Source: Actinoallomurus purpureus (GTDB taxonomy: Bacteria > Actinomycetota > Actinomycetes > Streptosporangiales > Streptosporangiaceae). Taken from it: a stretch of 64,000 nucleotides of DNA. Positions 26,837 through 34,612 of the stretch are shown here, one piece after another (within the stretch, counting starts at the first letter, position 1; each line of letters begins with the position of its first letter). Made by a program: the position numbers and the translations under genes. The notes under the pieces were generated by a model. The model did not search any database. It was not told the DNA's origin and worked only from the letters and a program-made list of their open reading frames with translations. Where the stretch lies: the NCBI RefSeq assembly GCF_024055795.1, contig NZ_JAMXMY010000020.1, positions 1 through 64,000 on the forward strand. The letters run 5' to 3'.

Positions 26837-27190
26837 TCAGGTCCTGGCGGAGCCGGGCTCTCCACTGGCCTTCCGATCGCCCGCCGGTGTCATCGCGCCG
26901 TTGTAGAAGATCTCTTGTATGCCACGGACCGTACGGCATATCTCGGCGGTTCCACACTCGTGACAGTAGGGCGTGTATTTATGGGCGTCCAGGACGCTCG
27001 TCAGGGCGGCCATGGCGTCGAGAACGAGATGGTGCGCCTGCCGGAGGAAGGCAAGACCGGCTTCGTCGAGTCCGTTTTCGACGATTTCGTCGAGTGCGGT
27101 CTGAATCGTTCTTTCGTCGGCGTCTGCCGCCAGGGCGAAACCCTCGTCGATCGTCGCGGTGAGCCGATGGTGGATCTGCGGAGGCCTCAT
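26837..27190 (-). CDS. Small CxxCG-motif protein, first of a second paralogous pair
   Basis: A 117-residue protein, family not recognised. A mainly helical N-terminal half (LDEAGLAFLRQAHHLVLDAM) is followed by a cysteine motif CHECGTAEICRTVRGIQEIF, nearly the same as CATCGTAGACRTLRQIND in the gene upstream. Three cysteines and a nearby His could hold a metal ion. Its start overlaps the upstream stop by four bases, so both are made together. The convergent gene at 26393-26830 ends six bases away. Confidence 0.65.
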   Translation of the reverse strand: MRPPQIHHRLTATIDEGFALAADADERTIQTALDEIVENGLDEAGLAFLRQAHHLVLDAMAALTSVLDAHKYTPYCHECGTAEICRTVRGIQEIFYNGAMTPAGDRKASGEPGSART

Positions 27191-27687
27191 CTACCGCCCC
27201 CCGGTGGCGTGATGAGCCGTCCGCTGCGCTTGTCGATCACGAGCAGGCCGCGGTCGTCGGGGCCCGCAGTACGCGGAACCGGCCAGACCAGATAGGTGTC
27301 GGCGGACTCCTCGACCACCAGCGGAGAACGCTGTCCTGCATTCGCGTTGAACCATGCGTCGGCGCGCCGCCAGGCTTCGGCGCTGTCGACGCTGGGTGGC
27401 TGGTCGGTGAGGTAGGCGGCGAGCGCATCATTGATCTGACGGAGCGTGCGGCACGCCCCGGCGGTTCCGCAGGTCGCGCATCCGGCTGTGCCGGGCGCCC
27501 GCGCGATGTGGCGGTGGATGTTCAGTACGCCGGTCAGGGCCACGCCTTCGGCCAGCACGAAGGTGCGGGCCTGGCGTAGGAAGTCTTCGGCGTGCCCGGC
27601 CGTGGACGTGGCACGCATGGCGGAGGCCATCATCGCGATGACGTTGTTCTCGGCCCGGACGTGCATGTCGTACGGAGAGACGAACAT
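27187..27687 (-). CDS. CxxCG-motif protein with extra C-terminal domain
   Basis: A 166-residue protein. The N-terminal 90 residues match the smaller neighbour: helices around AEDFLRQARTFVLAEGVALT and the motif CATCGTAGACRTLRQIND. The last 75 residues form an extra domain (AEAWRRADAWFNANAG, YLVWPVPRTAG, GLLVIDKRSGRLI) with an amphipathic beta pattern, similar to small immunity-type domains; no firm family. The ATG at 27687 was chosen because GGAA lies upstream and the longer frame is antisense shadow. It follows the HATPase_c gene after four bases. Confidence 0.65.
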   Translation of the reverse strand: MFVSPYDMHVRAENNVIAMMASAMRATSTAGHAEDFLRQARTFVLAEGVALTGVLNIHRHIARAPGTAGCATCGTAGACRTLRQINDALAAYLTDQPPSVDSAEAWRRADAWFNANAGQRSPLVVEESADTYLVWPVPRTAGPDDRGLLVIDKRSGRLITPPGGGR

Positions 27688-27691
27688 CGAG

Positions 27692-28201
27692 TCACATTCC
27701 TTTCCGGCCGGGCCGGCTCGGCGCATGTACGAATGCGGGCGGCTCCTGCATGAAGATCGCGAAGACGGTCCGTCCGTTCTCGTCGCCGGTCCAGTGCAGG
27801 CAGCGGGCGATGGTCTGGATGGTGCGCAGGCCACGGCCCGACTCGGAGAGCTCGTCGGCGTCTCTTGACCTCGGCGGCCCGGCCGTGCCCTGGTCGGTGA
27901 CGGCGATCGCCGCACCGTCGCGCCAATGGCGGATCTCCACTGTGAATGACCCGCCAGGCCGCCCGGAGCGGGTGTGACGCACGGCGTTCGCGCTCAGCTC
28001 GGCTGCCGCGAACACCACCTCCTCGGCCAATGGATCTCCGGCGAGCAGGAAGCCGACGAATTGACGGACGAGCCGCGCCTGGTCGGCGCGGCCCGGATAC
28101 GTACGCCGCCAGCGCAGCGTGCTCGGCGCGTTCGCGGCGCGCCCCGTGATACGGGTATCGGCGAACACACTTATGTAAGAATTCTGGGCAATTGAGGACA
28201 T
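27692..28201 (-). CDS. RsbW-like ATP-binding protein (HATPase_c_2)
   Basis: A 169-residue protein of the anti-sigma-factor kinase fold common in actinomycetes. The N box reads ELSANAVRHTRSG (about 67-79) and the G1 box IAVTDQGTAGPP, followed by GRGLRTIQTIA (G2). No HisKA domain is present, so it is not a sensor kinase. In actinomycetes such proteins are often next to XRE/DUF5753 and DUF397 genes, as here. It is divergent from the XRE gene at 28306, and a palindrome lies between them. It heads an operon with the two CxxCG genes. Confidence 0.85.
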   Translation of the reverse strand: MSSIAQNSYISVFADTRITGRAANAPSTLRWRRTYPGRADQARLVRQFVGFLLAGDPLAEEVVFAAAELSANAVRHTRSGRPGGSFTVEIRHWRDGAAIAVTDQGTAGPPRSRDADELSESGRGLRTIQTIARCLHWTGDENGRTVFAIFMQEPPAFVHAPSRPGRKGM

Positions 28202-28265
28202 CGCCGCACCATCCCTAGCAGCGCGATTGTTGATTCACCCGCAAAGAATGACCCTTCAGGTCTAC

Positions 28266-28283
28266 ATTCGGGCGTGCCCGAAT
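28266..28283. promoter_or_regulatory. Palindromic site between the HATPase_c and XRE genes
   Basis: A perfect inverted repeat ATTCGGGC-GT-GCCCGAAT lies in the 104-base gap between the divergent genes at 28201 and 28306, 23 bases before the XRE start. Binding of the XRE product to its own control region would be typical. Binding has only been inferred from position. Confidence 0.5.
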
Positions 28284-28305
28284 AGATTGAAAACAAGGGG
28301 ATGCG

Positions 28306-29121
28306 ATGCCCGCCCTCCGAGATCCGATCGACCCGAAACTGTCCCTCTGGCACTTCCTCGCCTACGAGCTGCGCTACGAGCGCGAGAAGCACGGTCTTTC
28401 GCTTACGCAAATGGGTCAAATCATCAAAGCCGCGCGATCAAGTGTTTGCAACGTCGAAGCGGGGCGCCGGAAGATCGACGAAAAGCAGGCAAAGGCCATC
28501 GACGAGGCCTGGAACACCGGCCGTCTCTTCGAACTGCTCCACTGGTACGCCCGCGCCGCCCACAAGCCGGACTGGTTTCGCCAGTACAGCCACTACGAGG
28601 CGACGGCGACGTCCATCAAGATCTACCACGGCCAGGCGATCCCCGGTCCGCTGCAGACCGACGACTACACCCGGAGCCTGCTCCAGGCGAGTCGCGTCAA
28701 GGACATCGAGGCCGTACTGGCCGATCGGATCGCCCGCAAACGCGCCATCCTGGACCGCGACGACCCGCCGACCATCTGGGCGCTGATGGACGAGAGCGTG
28801 CTCGCCATGTCCGTCGGCGGCCCCGAGGTCATGAAGGCGCAGCTCCAGCACCTTCGCGACCTGACCGATCTTCCGCACGTCATCGTACGGATCATCCCTA
28901 CATCGTCCGGGGCGCACCTCGGGATCGATGGTCCCTTCCGGGTCATCGGCATGGAGACGAGGGACGTGGCGTACGCCGGTGCCCAGAACGGCGGGCGCCT
29001 GAGCGAAGAGACCGCCGAGGTCAAGGAACTCGCCGTAAAATTCGACCATATCGGGGCACAAGCCGCCTCCGAGGTGGAATCCCGCGCGATCATCGATCGG
29101 TACCTGGAGAGATACACATGA
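28306..29121 (+). CDS. XRE-family regulator with DUF5753 domain
   Basis: A 271-residue transcription regulator. Residues 17-70 carry the Cro/C1-type helix-turn-helix (EREKHGLSLTQMGQIIKAAR, SSVCNVEAGRRKI). The remainder is DUF5753 (IYHGQAIPGPLQTDDYTRSL; LPHVIVRIIPTSSGAHLGID). These regulators pair with small DUF397 proteins and are sometimes described as toxin-antitoxin-like; in Streptomyces some affect development and antibiotic production. The ATG follows AAGGGG. The stop overlaps a DUF397 start by ATGA. Full-length and apparently intact, unlike the copies just downstream. Confidence 0.9.
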   Translation: MPALRDPIDPKLSLWHFLAYELRYEREKHGLSLTQMGQIIKAARSSVCNVEAGRRKIDEKQAKAIDEAWNTGRLFELLHWYARAAHKPDWFRQYSHYEATATSIKIYHGQAIPGPLQTDDYTRSLLQASRVKDIEAVLADRIARKRAILDRDDPPTIWALMDESVLAMSVGGPEVMKAQLQHLRDLTDLPHVIVRIIPTSSGAHLGIDGPFRVIGMETRDVAYAGAQNGGRLSEETAEVKELAVKFDHIGAQAASEVESRAIIDRYLERYT

Positions 29122-29243
29122 TCACGGAATGGCGCAAGAGCACCCGCAGTGACGGTGTCGAGGACCACGCGTGCGTCGAGGTGGCACTCATGACCGGCCG
29201 ATGCGCAGCCCAGGGCGCGACCTCGACGACGATGGCGCCGTGA
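29118..29243 (+). CDS. Truncated DUF397 protein, copy 1
   Basis: A 41-residue frame overlapping the XRE stop by four bases. The DUF397 signature EWRKSTRSDGVEDHACVEVA is intact, but the second half of the domain (usually VRDSKDPDGPVLxF and WRxF, about 25-30 more residues) is replaced by unrelated residues. In another frame the DNA still reads GRDLDDDGAV, close to the missing VRD...DGPV segment, which suggests a frameshift. Probably no longer a functional DUF397 partner. DUF397 function is unknown beyond association with XRE/DUF5753 proteins. Confidence 0.6.
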   Translation: MITEWRKSTRSDGVEDHACVEVALMTGRCAAQGATSTTMAP

Positions 29244-29536
29244 GCCGCGCTGGATGGCGCAAGAGCAGCCGCAGCGGGAACGGCGGAGACTGTGTGGAGA
29301 TCCTCATGCTCGACATCGGCGCTCACGCAGCCGCCGCATGTTCGTTCGAACTCCTGGAGTTCCCCGAGCGAGTCGACCCGGACGTCGTCTACGTCGAGAA
29401 CGTTACCGGCTCGCTGTACGTCGAGGACGAAAGCGACGTTTTTCGCTATAGCCTGGCGTTTGACCACCTTCGAGCTAAAGCACTTGATCCCGACGACACG
29501 GCCAAGCTGGCCCGAACTGTCATACGTGATCTCTAA
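29201..29536 (+). pseudogene. Chimera: DUF397 start joined to the C-terminus of a DUF5753 regulator
   Basis: In one open frame, a DUF397 opening (GWRKSSRSGNGGDCVEI) runs directly into the end of a DUF5753 domain: GAHAAAACSFELLEFPERVD, then DPDVVYVENVTGSLYVEDES, then YSLAFDHLRAKALDP. The helix-turn-helix and the first 150 residues of the regulator are absent. The junction lies near codon 32 from the ATG at 29201. This appears to be a deletion that fused two adjacent XRE/DUF397 cassettes. The frame is open, so a chimeric protein could still be made, but it is most likely a scar. Confidence 0.6.
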
Positions 29537-29554
29537 TGCTGCAAAGGAGACGAG

Positions 29555-29686
29555 ATGTGTCAGATGCGCGATATTTCCTCCGCCACCTGGCGAAAGAGTC
29601 TTCACAGTGGCGCCGCACAGAACTGCGTCGAGGTAGCAGTCGTTACGTACAGCAGCACCCGAGACAACGATGCGAACGAGCAATGA
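29555..29686 (+). CDS. Truncated DUF397 protein, copy 2
   Basis: A 43-residue frame with a very good ribosome site (AAAGGAG) and the signature TWRKSLHSGAAQNCVEVAVV. Like the other copies it lacks the second half of DUF397. The stop is followed by about 20 bases without coding character and then a 30-codon open stretch (29707-29801) that overlaps the start of the AAA ATPase. It belongs to the same series of decayed XRE/DUF397 cassettes. Confidence 0.5.
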   Translation: MCQMRDISSATWRKSLHSGAAQNCVEVAVVTYSSTRDNDANEQ

Positions 29687-29797
29687 TGACAACTCGCGTG
29701 GCCAATAGAGGGCCGACGTCGTCGGCAACGACTTTCCTGTGATCGCGGAGGCCTACAAGAAGTTCCGGGAGAAGCATCCCGAGCCTGGAGCGGCTAC

Positions 29798-30841
29798 GTG
29801 ATCACACGGATCGAAGCGTACGGATACCGCTGCTTTCCCCGCCTGAGCGTCGACCTCAGCCGCTATCACGTCCTGGCGGGTTCGAACGGGGCCGGTAAGA
29901 CGACGCTGCTGGACATCCCGAATCTCCTGGGCGACCTACTGGGCCAGCATCGAGCTGCGGCAGCGGCCTTCCTGGAACGACAGGGCCGGAATGGTCCACC
30001 ACGCGCCGGTACGTTGATCGAGCTGTTGCACAAACGGCAAGGCGAGCAGATCGCCTTCGCGATAGAGGCCCAGGTCCCGCCGGACATCGTCGAGACGCTC
30101 GCGGACAGATCCCTGTCCTCGCTCCTGCCGCACGCGCTGACACACCTGCGCTATGAGCTCAGCCTGAACGTCGAGCCGGAGGCGCTCACCGTCGCCGACG
30201 AATACCTGTTCCTCTTCGCCGAAGAGGGCATCCGGCCGGAACCAGGCGTGTTCCCGCAAGGACGGATCGGTGATGGCCACGACGAGTGGCAGGAGGTGAT
30301 CCTTCGAGCGGGGACCTCGCCGACCAAGTTCGTACCCGAGACGACGTCACAGGCGACCGACATCCCCGCGCTGCGGGTGCCCACGGGGCAACTCGCGCTC
30401 GGCGCCGTACCTGCCGACCCGACCCTCTTTCCAGCGGCGTTGTGGTTCGCCCAGCTGCTCCGTGAAGGTGTGGTCTTCTTCGATCCGGACTGGGAACTAC
30501 TCCGCCGGCCGGCACCACCCGAATACACGCGACGGCTGCTGCCTTCCGGCCGTAACGCCCCCTGGCTCGCCTACGACCTCGCCAGACGAGATCCGGATCG
30601 ATACGCCTCCTCCGGCTGCGTGACGGGAAGGGCTCACTGGACATCGGCACGCTGTTCGCGGCGGGTGTGCTGTCGTGACATCGCTGCCGACACATCGCGA
30701 TGTCGTGTTCCTGGTGGCTGCTCAGACGACCAGGCCGCGCCCGGTGATCAGCGGGAGGTTGAGGGCGGTGAGGAGGCCCGGGCGGGCTTCGACGACGGTG
30801 GGGACGGCATTGACATTGCGGGTTACACATTTCGGGCATGA
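29798..30841 (+). pseudogene. Truncated AAA-family ATPase (OLD/AAA_21-like)
   Basis: The first 270 residues are a normal SMC-like AAA ATPase N-terminus: MITRIEAYGYRCFPRLSVDL, Walker A GSNGAGKTT (28-36), and a long insert. Homology stops after YDLARRDPDRY (about 30600). The expected signature, Walker B (ILIEEPENG-type) and H-loop are missing; the frame instead reads through junk and through DNA that encodes a DapB-like C-terminus on the other strand (30722-30817). The GTG start has GGAG upstream and overlaps a preceding stop. Without Walker B it cannot be an active ATPase. Confidence 0.7.
30722..30817 (-). pseudogene. C-terminal scrap of a DapB-fold oxidoreductase gene
   Basis: Read on the minus strand, these bases encode NVNAVPTVVEARPGLLTALN followed by LPLITGRGLVV and a stop. 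The intact gene at 33536-34588 ends in VNAVPTVVQAGPGLLTALDL and PLITGRGLVG. The DNA is also alike. So the 3' end of a paralogue, about 30 codons, is stranded inside the truncated ATPase frame, 2.8 kb from the intact copy and in the same orientation. Confidence 0.75.
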
Positions 30842-30851
30842 TGCCTAATAT
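30823..30851 (+). promoter_or_regulatory. Promoter of the YbaB-family gene
   Basis: TTACAC (30823-30828), 17 bases, TAATAT (30846-30851). Transcription would begin near 30858, only about ten bases before the ATG at 30868. It therefore supports that start over the upstream in-frame ATG at 30838, which would lie before the transcript. Confidence 0.6.
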
Positions 30852-30867
30852 CTATAGAATCTGCCCC

Positions 30868-31227
30868 ATGGAGTTCGAGCGGCAGCTGTTCGAGGAGACG
30901 ATGCGCAACCTGGAATCCCGAGTCCGCGACGCGTCCCGCACCCAGGAGATCATCCAGGATCTCTCGGTTCAGGTGGAGAGCGAAGACGGACTCATCAGCA
31001 TGACCGTGGGGCCGCCCGGCCGCATACGGGAACTGCGATTCGATCCGCGCGCCAAACGACTCGACCTCGAAACGCTCGCCGAGCGGATCATGGTGATGGT
31101 CAACGATGCCTCCGGCATCCTCCAGGAGGAGCTGTCCCGACAGATTCAGTCGCTGATGCCGGACTTCGCCGCGGACGAGATCATGGCGGACTTCAGGCGG
31201 ATGAACGCTCCTCCCGAGACTCGCTGA
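30868..31227 (+). CDS. YbaB/EbfC-family nucleoid-associated protein
   Basis: A 119-residue protein matching the YbaB DNA-binding fold: a long N-terminal helix (MEFERQLFEETMRNLESRVR), beta strands around GLISMTVGPPGRIRELRFDP, and a C-terminal helix (LAERIMVMVNDASGILQEEL). In actinomycetes, many YbaB copies are encoded beside WXG100/ESX-like genes, as here. The start was set by the promoter at 30823-30851. The 3' end overlaps the convergent membrane-protein gene by 35 bases. Role beyond DNA binding is unknown. Confidence 0.82.
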   Translation: MEFERQLFEETMRNLESRVRDASRTQEIIQDLSVQVESEDGLISMTVGPPGRIRELRFDPRAKRLDLETLAERIMVMVNDASGILQEELSRQIQSLMPDFAADEIMADFRRMNAPPETR

Positions 31228-31723
31228 CCACCTCGACACGGTGACGTTGGAACGATCCACGGATTGCGATCGCCGCGAAGAAGATCAGCACAACGAAGAC
31301 GAACGCGTGCGAGATCCAGTCGTGGCCCCCCGGACGGTACGCCGTTCGCGAGTCCGGCCGCAGCCGTACCCGGATCCGCTCGCCGGAGGCCCAGCCGCGC
31401 ACCGAGTCCAGCCGCAGCGATACGGCGGGGACGGAGGATCCGCCGCCATCGGGGACGAACGTCCCCGTGCACATCATCGTGGGCCCGTCTCCGCCGGACG
31501 GATGCGAGGTCCTACACTGTGCGACGGTCAGCGTTCCCGCCCTGCCGGGACTCCCCCAGGGACCGTCCGTCGTCCGTACCGTCCAGACGCCGAACCATCC
31601 GGCCGCCGCCAGCAGGGCGACGCCGCCGGCCAGGGTGACGGCGCCGACCGCCCGAGGGGCGGTACGGAAATGCTCCGCCTCCGCCTCGGGCCTGCCATCA
31701 CCCGGCCGGTCCGCACGACTCAC
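31193..31723 (-). CDS. Two-helix membrane protein of the WXG cluster
   Basis: A 176-residue membrane protein, family not recognised. Topology: a short N-terminal cytoplasmic part, one helix (AVTLAGGVALLAAAGWFGVW), an outer domain of about 75 residues with two cysteines (VAQCRTSH and TMMCTGTF), a second helix (HAFVFVVLIFFAAIAIRG) and a basic tail. The GTG at 31723 overlaps the upstream stop (GTGA), so it is cotranslated with the WXG100-like gene. The outer domain between two helices is common in actinobacterial secretion-linked small membrane proteins; function is unknown. Confidence 0.7.
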   Translation of the reverse strand: MSRADRPGDGRPEAEAEHFRTAPRAVGAVTLAGGVALLAAAGWFGVWTVRTTDGPWGSPGRAGTLTVAQCRTSHPSGGDGPTMMCTGTFVPDGGGSSVPAVSLRLDSVRGWASGERIRVRLRPDSRTAYRPGGHDWISHAFVFVVLIFFAAIAIRGSFQRHRVEVVSESREERSSA

Positions 31724-32658
31724 GGCCCGGTCCTGCCGGACCCGATCGGTCCCTTCGCGGGGTTCTTCGCCATGCGGCTGCCGTGGATGATCAACTTGTC
31801 CACTTCCTGCTGCCACGTCGGCAACCACTCACTGGGCTGCTTGCCCTGTTCCATGTTGCCGACCACCGTGTAGACGTTCGAGCCCACCATCCGGGAGCCG
31901 AACCCCAGCACCCTGCGTCCCGCGCCGCTCGACAGGACCCGTCCCAGCGGGCCCGCCTTGCCGAGACCGGCGGCGGTCATGTCGTTGGCGGCGTCGAAGG
32001 CGAAGTTCGCGCCGACGGCCTGCGCGAACTGCACGCCGTTGGCCTTCATGGAGTACGGGTCGTACCCGATGATCTTCTTGGCGTCGTCGTCGTAGTCCAT
32101 GAAGAGGTCCGCCACGCCGAAGGTGCCCATCTGCAGCAGCTGCTGCCCCGCCGCGTAACCGATGCTGTCGAACAGGTACTCCAGGAGTTTGATCATGATC
32201 TTCTGGAACAGCGTCCGCTGCGCCACCGCCTGAATGGCCGCCCGGTCGCGGATGACCGCCAGCTCCGCCAGCGTGCCCATCCACCCGGTGACCCACCCGT
32301 AGGCGATCGTGAACAGGATGTTGAGGTAGGTCTGGATGGCCAGGAGAGTGAGGACGAGTCGCATCTTGTCCACCGCGTCGGCGTAGCCGTTGCACACCGC
32401 CTGGATCCGGCGGCAGTACGCGGCGAGCTCGTGGGGGTACGGCGCGAAATCCTTGGTCCAGAACTTCTTGAACGCGTCTATTCCGAGTCCGTGATAGAGC
32501 GTCCAGATGTCCGTGGCCATCGGATCGGTGGTCCTGATGCTCGACTCGATGCGATCGGCGATCTGCCCCCAGATGGCGGCGGCCTGTCGCGCCTTTCCGG
32601 AATCTCCCTTCGGCATTTCCACGCCACCGATCCACCACAGGATCTCTTCGACGGTCAT
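31720..32658 (-). CDS. WXG100-like domain protein (CpnT N-terminal-like), no toxin domain
   Basis: A 312-residue protein. The first 230 residues resemble the all-helical WXG100-like domain that begins actinobacterial polymorphic toxins and CpnT-type proteins ([20 protein letters not shown], then [20 protein letters not shown], and a hydrophobic hairpin). Such domains usually lead a C-terminal toxin; here the protein stops after a short polar tail ([20 protein letters not shown]) with no recognisable toxin. It may be a toxin carrier that lost its payload or a stand-alone secreted partner. Cotranslated with both neighbours (four-base overlaps). Confidence 0.72.
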   Translation of the reverse strand: MTVEEILWWIGGVEMPKGDSGKARQAAAIWGQIADRIESSIRTTDPMATDIWTLYHGLGIDAFKKFWTKDFAPYPHELAAYCRRIQAVCNGYADAVDKMRLVLTLLAIQTYLNILFTIAYGWVTGWMGTLAELAVIRDRAAIQAVAQRTLFQKIMIKLLEYLFDSIGYAAGQQLLQMGTFGVADLFMDYDDDAKKIIGYDPYSMKANGVQFAQAVGANFAFDAANDMTAAGLGKAGPLGRVLSSGAGRRVLGFGSRMVGSNVYTVVGNMEQGKQPSEWLPTWQQEVDKLIIHGSRMAKNPAKGPIGSGRTGP

Positions 32659-33284
32659 TCAGGCACCTTCGGGAGCGAGACGATGACGTTCCAATTGGCG
32701 ACGTCGACGTTGTCGCCCATCTGCTGCAGGCGCATGGCGATCTTCTCGTAGCCCGCCACGATGGCGAGCGCGTCGGTCAGTCCGCCGTCGTGACGGACGC
32801 GATACCCGGGTTTTCCGTCAGCGCCCTCGTAGAAGGTCTGGCCGGCTTCATCGTCGCCCCAGAAGTTCCCCACGCCCTCCAGCGCCCGTACGAGGCCCAC
32901 GAGGTCGGTCGCCAGGTCGGTGCCCTCCTGAGCGATCTTCCCGGCCTGCCGCTTGAGGTCGGCCGAGTGGATTCCCATGGGCGGTGCGGACGGCTGTGAA
33001 CCGGGCGCAGGGGACGGCGTCGGTGAAGGAGCCAGGGTGGCGCTCGGGGACGGAAGGGGAGCCGGTGGCCCGTACGTCGGCGCCGGCCGCGTGGGCGATG
33101 GCGTAAGGGTGGGCAAGGGAGTGGGCGAAGCTGAAGGCGACGGCGAGCCGGTAGGGGACGGCGAGCCGGTGGGCGTCGACGGGGTGGGACTGGGAGATCC
33201 GGTCGGCGACGGTGAGCCGGTGGGAGTGGGGGTGGGAGTCGCGGTGCCCGTGGGTGTGGGGGTCTCGGTCGGTGACGTGGACAT
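32655..33284 (-). CDS. WXG100-type protein with Pro/Ser/Thr-repeat N-terminus
   Basis: A 209-residue protein. Residues 1-105 are a tandem low-complexity tract built from [12 protein letters not shown] and related units. Residues 106-209 form a helical hairpin with WGDDEAG ([18 protein letters not shown]) at the turn, the WXG-like motif of ESX substrates. The ATG at 33284 is preceded by GAGGGGG. It is the first gene of a three-gene coupled operon (32655, 31720, 31193). An ESX/type VII-like export route is inferred from the fold; no secretion ATPase is in the window. The repeat tract is unusual for a WXG100 protein. Confidence 0.7.
   Translation of the reverse strand: MSTSPTETPTPTGTATPTPTPTGSPSPTGSPSPTPSTPTGSPSPTGSPSPSASPTPLPTLTPSPTRPAPTYGPPAPLPSPSATLAPSPTPSPAPGSQPSAPPMGIHSADLKRQAGKIAQEGTDLATDLVGLVRALEGVGNFWGDDEAGQTFYEGADGKPGYRVRHDGGLTDALAIVAGYEKIAMRLQQMGDNVDVANWNVIVSLPKVPE
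33005..33262. repeat. Imperfect short tandem repeats encoding the Pro/Ser/Thr tract
   Basis: Units of 9-18 bases built on GGCGAGCCGGT-GGG-type sequence recur more than ten times within the N-terminal coding part of the WXG100-type gene. The plus strand is strongly G-rich here. Slippage could change the length of the Pro-rich tract in frame. Confidence 0.7.
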
Positions 33285-33535
33285 CGGATCAGTCCCCCTC
33301 GAAGGCTGGTGTGTACATCCCACGGCCAGGCCTTGAGCGGTCGGCCGATGCCGCATTACCCACATGATGGTGTAAGTCCGACATTTCGCCAACGTTTTCC
33401 AACTGTTTCTGCGGTGTTAACCAACCACAGTCGTCGCACTGGAACAACGCAGCCACAGGACGATCACGGTACCGCACGACGCCCGATTTAGCCCGATTTC
33501 GTGCGTAACGAGCGGTAACGAGGCGATCGGGGTGT
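33285..33535. other. Intergenic region upstream of the WXG operon
   Basis: Two hundred fifty bases with lower GC (near 33370-33420). They should hold the promoter of the WXG operon on the minus strand. No promoter matching the consensus at both hexamers was found. The right part directly adjoins the stop of the DapB-fold gene. Confidence 0.4.
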
Positions 33536-34588
33536 TCACCCAACGAGGCCACGGCCGGTGATCAGAGGCAGGTCGAGGGCGGTCAGCAGCCCCGGGCCGG
33601 CCTGTACGACGGTGGGGACGGCGTTGACGAGGCGCATGGCCGTGGCCTTCAGGCCGGCCGTGTTGTGGTCGCCGTCGGTGCCGAGAAGCTGCAGGTCGAC
33701 GGTGTAGTTCGGCTCGCCGCGGACCTCCACGCGGTAGCAGCCCTTGCCCGCCGGTTGCGGCCAGTCGGGGGCGAGGTCGTCGCGCAGGCGGGTGACGTGC
33801 TCCAGCACGATGACAGGCCGGCCGCCGCGCATGCCGCGGACCTCGAAGCGCAGCGCGGCGGCGGTGCCCTTCTCGATCCGGCCGGCGTCGACGTCGAACG
33901 CCTCCGGAGCGGGCAGCCGGGTGTGCCACTCCTCCAGGCCGTCCAGCTCCACGTCGAGCCCGGCCGCGAGCTGGCGCACGACGCTGCCCCAGGCCAGGGA
34001 CAGCACGCCCGGCTGGAGCAGCAGGGGCGGGTCGTCCATCGGGCCGCCGAAGCCCATGATGTCGAACAGCACCGTGGCCTGGTCGTACGTCGCGTAGTTG
34101 AGGATCTCCAGGCAACGGACCTCGGTGATGCGCTCGCTGATGCTCGTGACGGTCAGCGGAAGCCAGTCGTTGGCGAAACCGGGGTCGACGCCGTTCACCC
34201 AGATCGACGCGCCGCCGTCGAGGGCGGCCTGCCGGATCGGCGAGCCCATCGCCTCGTCGGGGAACTGCAGGAAGACGGGGCTGCTGGAGACGACGTTCAC
34301 GCCCGCGCGGAGGATCCGCTGCAGGTCCTCCAGCGCCTCTCCAAGGCGCACGTCGGCCATGGACGTGTAGACGACGCAGTCGGGACTGAGCGCGAGGACG
34401 GCGTCGGCGTCGTTCGTGGCGGTGACGCCCAGCGGGCCGAGACCGGCGAGCTCACCGGCGTCACGACCGACCTTTACCGGGTTGGAGACCCAGACGCCCG
34501 CGAGTTCGAGGTCGGGGCGGGCGGTGATGCCGATCAGGGCGTTGCGGCCCACGTTCCCGGTGCCCCACAGCACCACGCGGTAGGTCAT
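33536..34588 (-). CDS. DapB-fold NAD(P)H-dependent oxidoreductase
   Basis: A 350-residue protein of the dihydrodipicolinate-reductase-like family common in actinobacteria. The Rossmann motif WGTGNVGRNAL starts at residue 9; the C-terminal part has the DapB-type alpha/beta domain (WVNGVDPGFANDWLPLTVTS). It is not the lysine-pathway enzyme: length and the His motifs differ. Relatives are annotated as NAD(P)H-dependent amine dehydrogenases or linked to steroid and fatty-acid catabolic operons. Cotranscribed with the SDR gene 24 bases upstream. A 30-codon 3' copy of a close relative lies at 30722-30817. Confidence 0.8.
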   Translation of the reverse strand: MTYRVVLWGTGNVGRNALIGITARPDLELAGVWVSNPVKVGRDAGELAGLGPLGVTATNDADAVLALSPDCVVYTSMADVRLGEALEDLQRILRAGVNVVSSSPVFLQFPDEAMGSPIRQAALDGGASIWVNGVDPGFANDWLPLTVTSISERITEVRCLEILNYATYDQATVLFDIMGFGGPMDDPPLLLQPGVLSLAWGSVVRQLAAGLDVELDGLEEWHTRLPAPEAFDVDAGRIEKGTAAALRFEVRGMRGGRPVIVLEHVTRLRDDLAPDWPQPAGKGCYRVEVRGEPNYTVDLQLLGTDGDHNTAGLKATAMRLVNAVPTVVQAGPGLLTALDLPLITGRGLVG

Positions 34589-34612
34589 GCGCGCTCCTTG
34601 AAGAACGGGGCC

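Noticed and set aside
29707-29801. Thirty-codon open stretch upstream of the AAA ATPase as a gene
   Set aside because: It has no start codon with ribosome site and begins after a stop; it may be a scrap but cannot be assigned.
22229-30841. Known anti-phage system (for example Septu, Gabija, Zorya or AVAST)
   Set aside because: No matching gene pair was recognised: the AAA ATPase is truncated with no nuclease partner, and the Sll1717-type ATPase stands alone.
33005-33262. Regularly spaced repeats as a CRISPR array
   Set aside because: Units are degenerate, contiguous, in multiples of three and coding (Pro/Ser/Thr tract). There are no unique spacers and no cas genes.
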